From Desulfurobacteriaceae bacterium (GTDB lineage: Bacteria > Aquificota > Aquificia > Desulfurobacteriales > DQVG01): DNA of 5,676 bases. Location of the stretch: positions 1-5,676 of the forward strand of contig DQVG01000021.1 in NCBI GenBank assembly GCA_015661865.1. The letters run 5' to 3'. The notes beneath the pieces were generated by a model. The model was not told the origin of the DNA, searched no databases, and saw only the letters and a list, made by a program, of their open reading frames with translations. The position numbers were made by a program, and so were the translations under genes. Below are positions 5,172 to 5,676 of the stretch, piece by piece; position 1 is the stretch's first letter; every line of letters starts with the position of its first letter.

Positions 5172-5676
5172 CTAATCCTCGCTTAAAGCATTTTCTAAAG
5201 CTTTTTCATAAATTTCCTTTAAAGTCTTTATGTCCTCTTTAAAAATTATCTCATGATTATAGGAAATAATAGCTTCATTTTCTTTTACTTGACCAAGGAC
5301 TTCAAAAGGAATAGCCTTTTCATAAGCTAAATTTAAAACTTTATTTAAATCTTCTGGTTTAACTTCTATTAAAATAAGACTTTGATCTTCCCCAAAATAT
5401 AAAAAGTCAGGTCTTATATCTGAATTTATATTTATTTCAAAACCCTTTTCTTTATTGAAAGTATCTCCAAAAGCCATTTCACAAAGGGAAACAAAAAGTC
5501 CACCTTCGCTAACATCATGAGCGCTTTCTAGTAAATTTTTCATATGAAGCTCTAAGACAAAGTCTTGAAGTCTTTTTTCAAAATTTAAATCTATTTTTGG
5601 CTTTCCACTTAAAGTTTTTGTTATCAATTTTTGATATTCCGAACCACTTATATTTCCTTCAGGCAATCCCAAAAGA
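5172..5676 (-). CDS. purL: Phosphoribosylformylglycinamidine synthase, C-terminal part (runs off the window)
   Basis: PurL converts FGAR, ATP and glutamine-derived ammonia to FGAM in de novo purine synthesis. Only the last 167 or so residues are present, because the frame continues past the right edge; the TTG at 5672 is internal (Leu-Leu-Gly of the family), not a start. Visible family motifs are LLGLPEGNISGSEY, where SGSEY corresponds to GGSEY of other PurLs, and SAHDVSEGGLFVSLCEMAF from the second AIRS-like ATP-binding fold. YFGEDQSLILIEV then matches the conserved FSE-S-R-VV-V region, with Leu where Arg is common. The IPFEVLGQV segment near the end corresponds to the IP...IG-V ending of the domain. 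This is probably the small, separate PurL type that works with PurQ and PurS, but the visible part does not prove it. It appears to be the upstream member of the minus-strand operon. Confidence 0.9.
   Translation of the reverse strand, partial: LLGLPEGNISGSEYQKLITKTLSGKPKIDLNFEKRLQDFVLELHMKNLLESAHDVSEGGLFVSLCEMAFGDTFNKEKGFEININSDIRPDFLYFGEDQSLILIEVKPEDLNKVLNLAYEKAIPFEVLGQVKENEAIISYNHEIIFKEDIKTLKEIYEKALENALSED

Noticed and set aside
1..5676. CRISPR array, insertion sequence, tRNA, rRNA or prophage signals
   Set aside because: No spaced direct repeats, terminal inverted repeats with a transposase, cloverleaf-like GC-rich segment or phage gene was seen on either strand.

Overview
The window is AT-rich (about 30% GC by eye) bacterial chromosome with strong Shine-Dalgarno sites and Lys/Glu/Ile-rich proteins. 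A pyruvate/2-oxoacid:ferredoxin oxidoreductase beta subunit points to an anaerobe. The overall character fits a low-GC thermophile such as a Thermodesulfobacterium-like organism, but that placement is inference; nothing here fixes the species. No mobile element, CRISPR array, tRNA or rRNA was seen.

Layout. (1) Bases 1-870, minus strand: a 290-codon open frame running off the left edge. It encodes two response-regulator receiver (REC) domains in tandem, then in the same frame the N-terminus of phosphoribosyl-AMP cyclohydrolase (HisI). (2) Bases 871-1124: AT-rich divergent intergenic region with a perfect 15-bp palindrome and weak promoter-like elements. (3) Plus strand: pyrF (1125-1898, orotidine-5'-phosphate decarboxylase with extra central sequence), then rsgA (1992-2897, ribosome-maturation GTPase). 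(4) Bases 2923-2945: GC-rich hairpin between the convergent rsgA and porB genes, a likely bidirectional terminator. (5) Minus strand, transcribed right to left: the 3' end of purL (5676-5172, runs off the right edge), a 92-residue membrane-anchored protein of unknown function (5169-4891), thrB (4872-3961) and porB (3907-2945). Spacing is 2, 18 and 53 bases, consistent with one operon ending at the hairpin.

Functional picture. Most genes are core metabolism: histidine (HisI), pyrimidine (PyrF), purine (PurL), threonine (ThrB) and 2-oxoacid oxidation (PorB), plus 30S maturation (RsgA). HisI, PyrF and PurL all belong to pathways that draw on PRPP. The outstanding item is the REC-REC-HisI fusion. 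It physically joins two-component signalling modules to a histidine biosynthetic enzyme: the first REC has lost its phospho-acceptor aspartate, while the second keeps the full phosphorylation site. I do not know this architecture from described systems, and the rest of the HisI domain lies outside the window.
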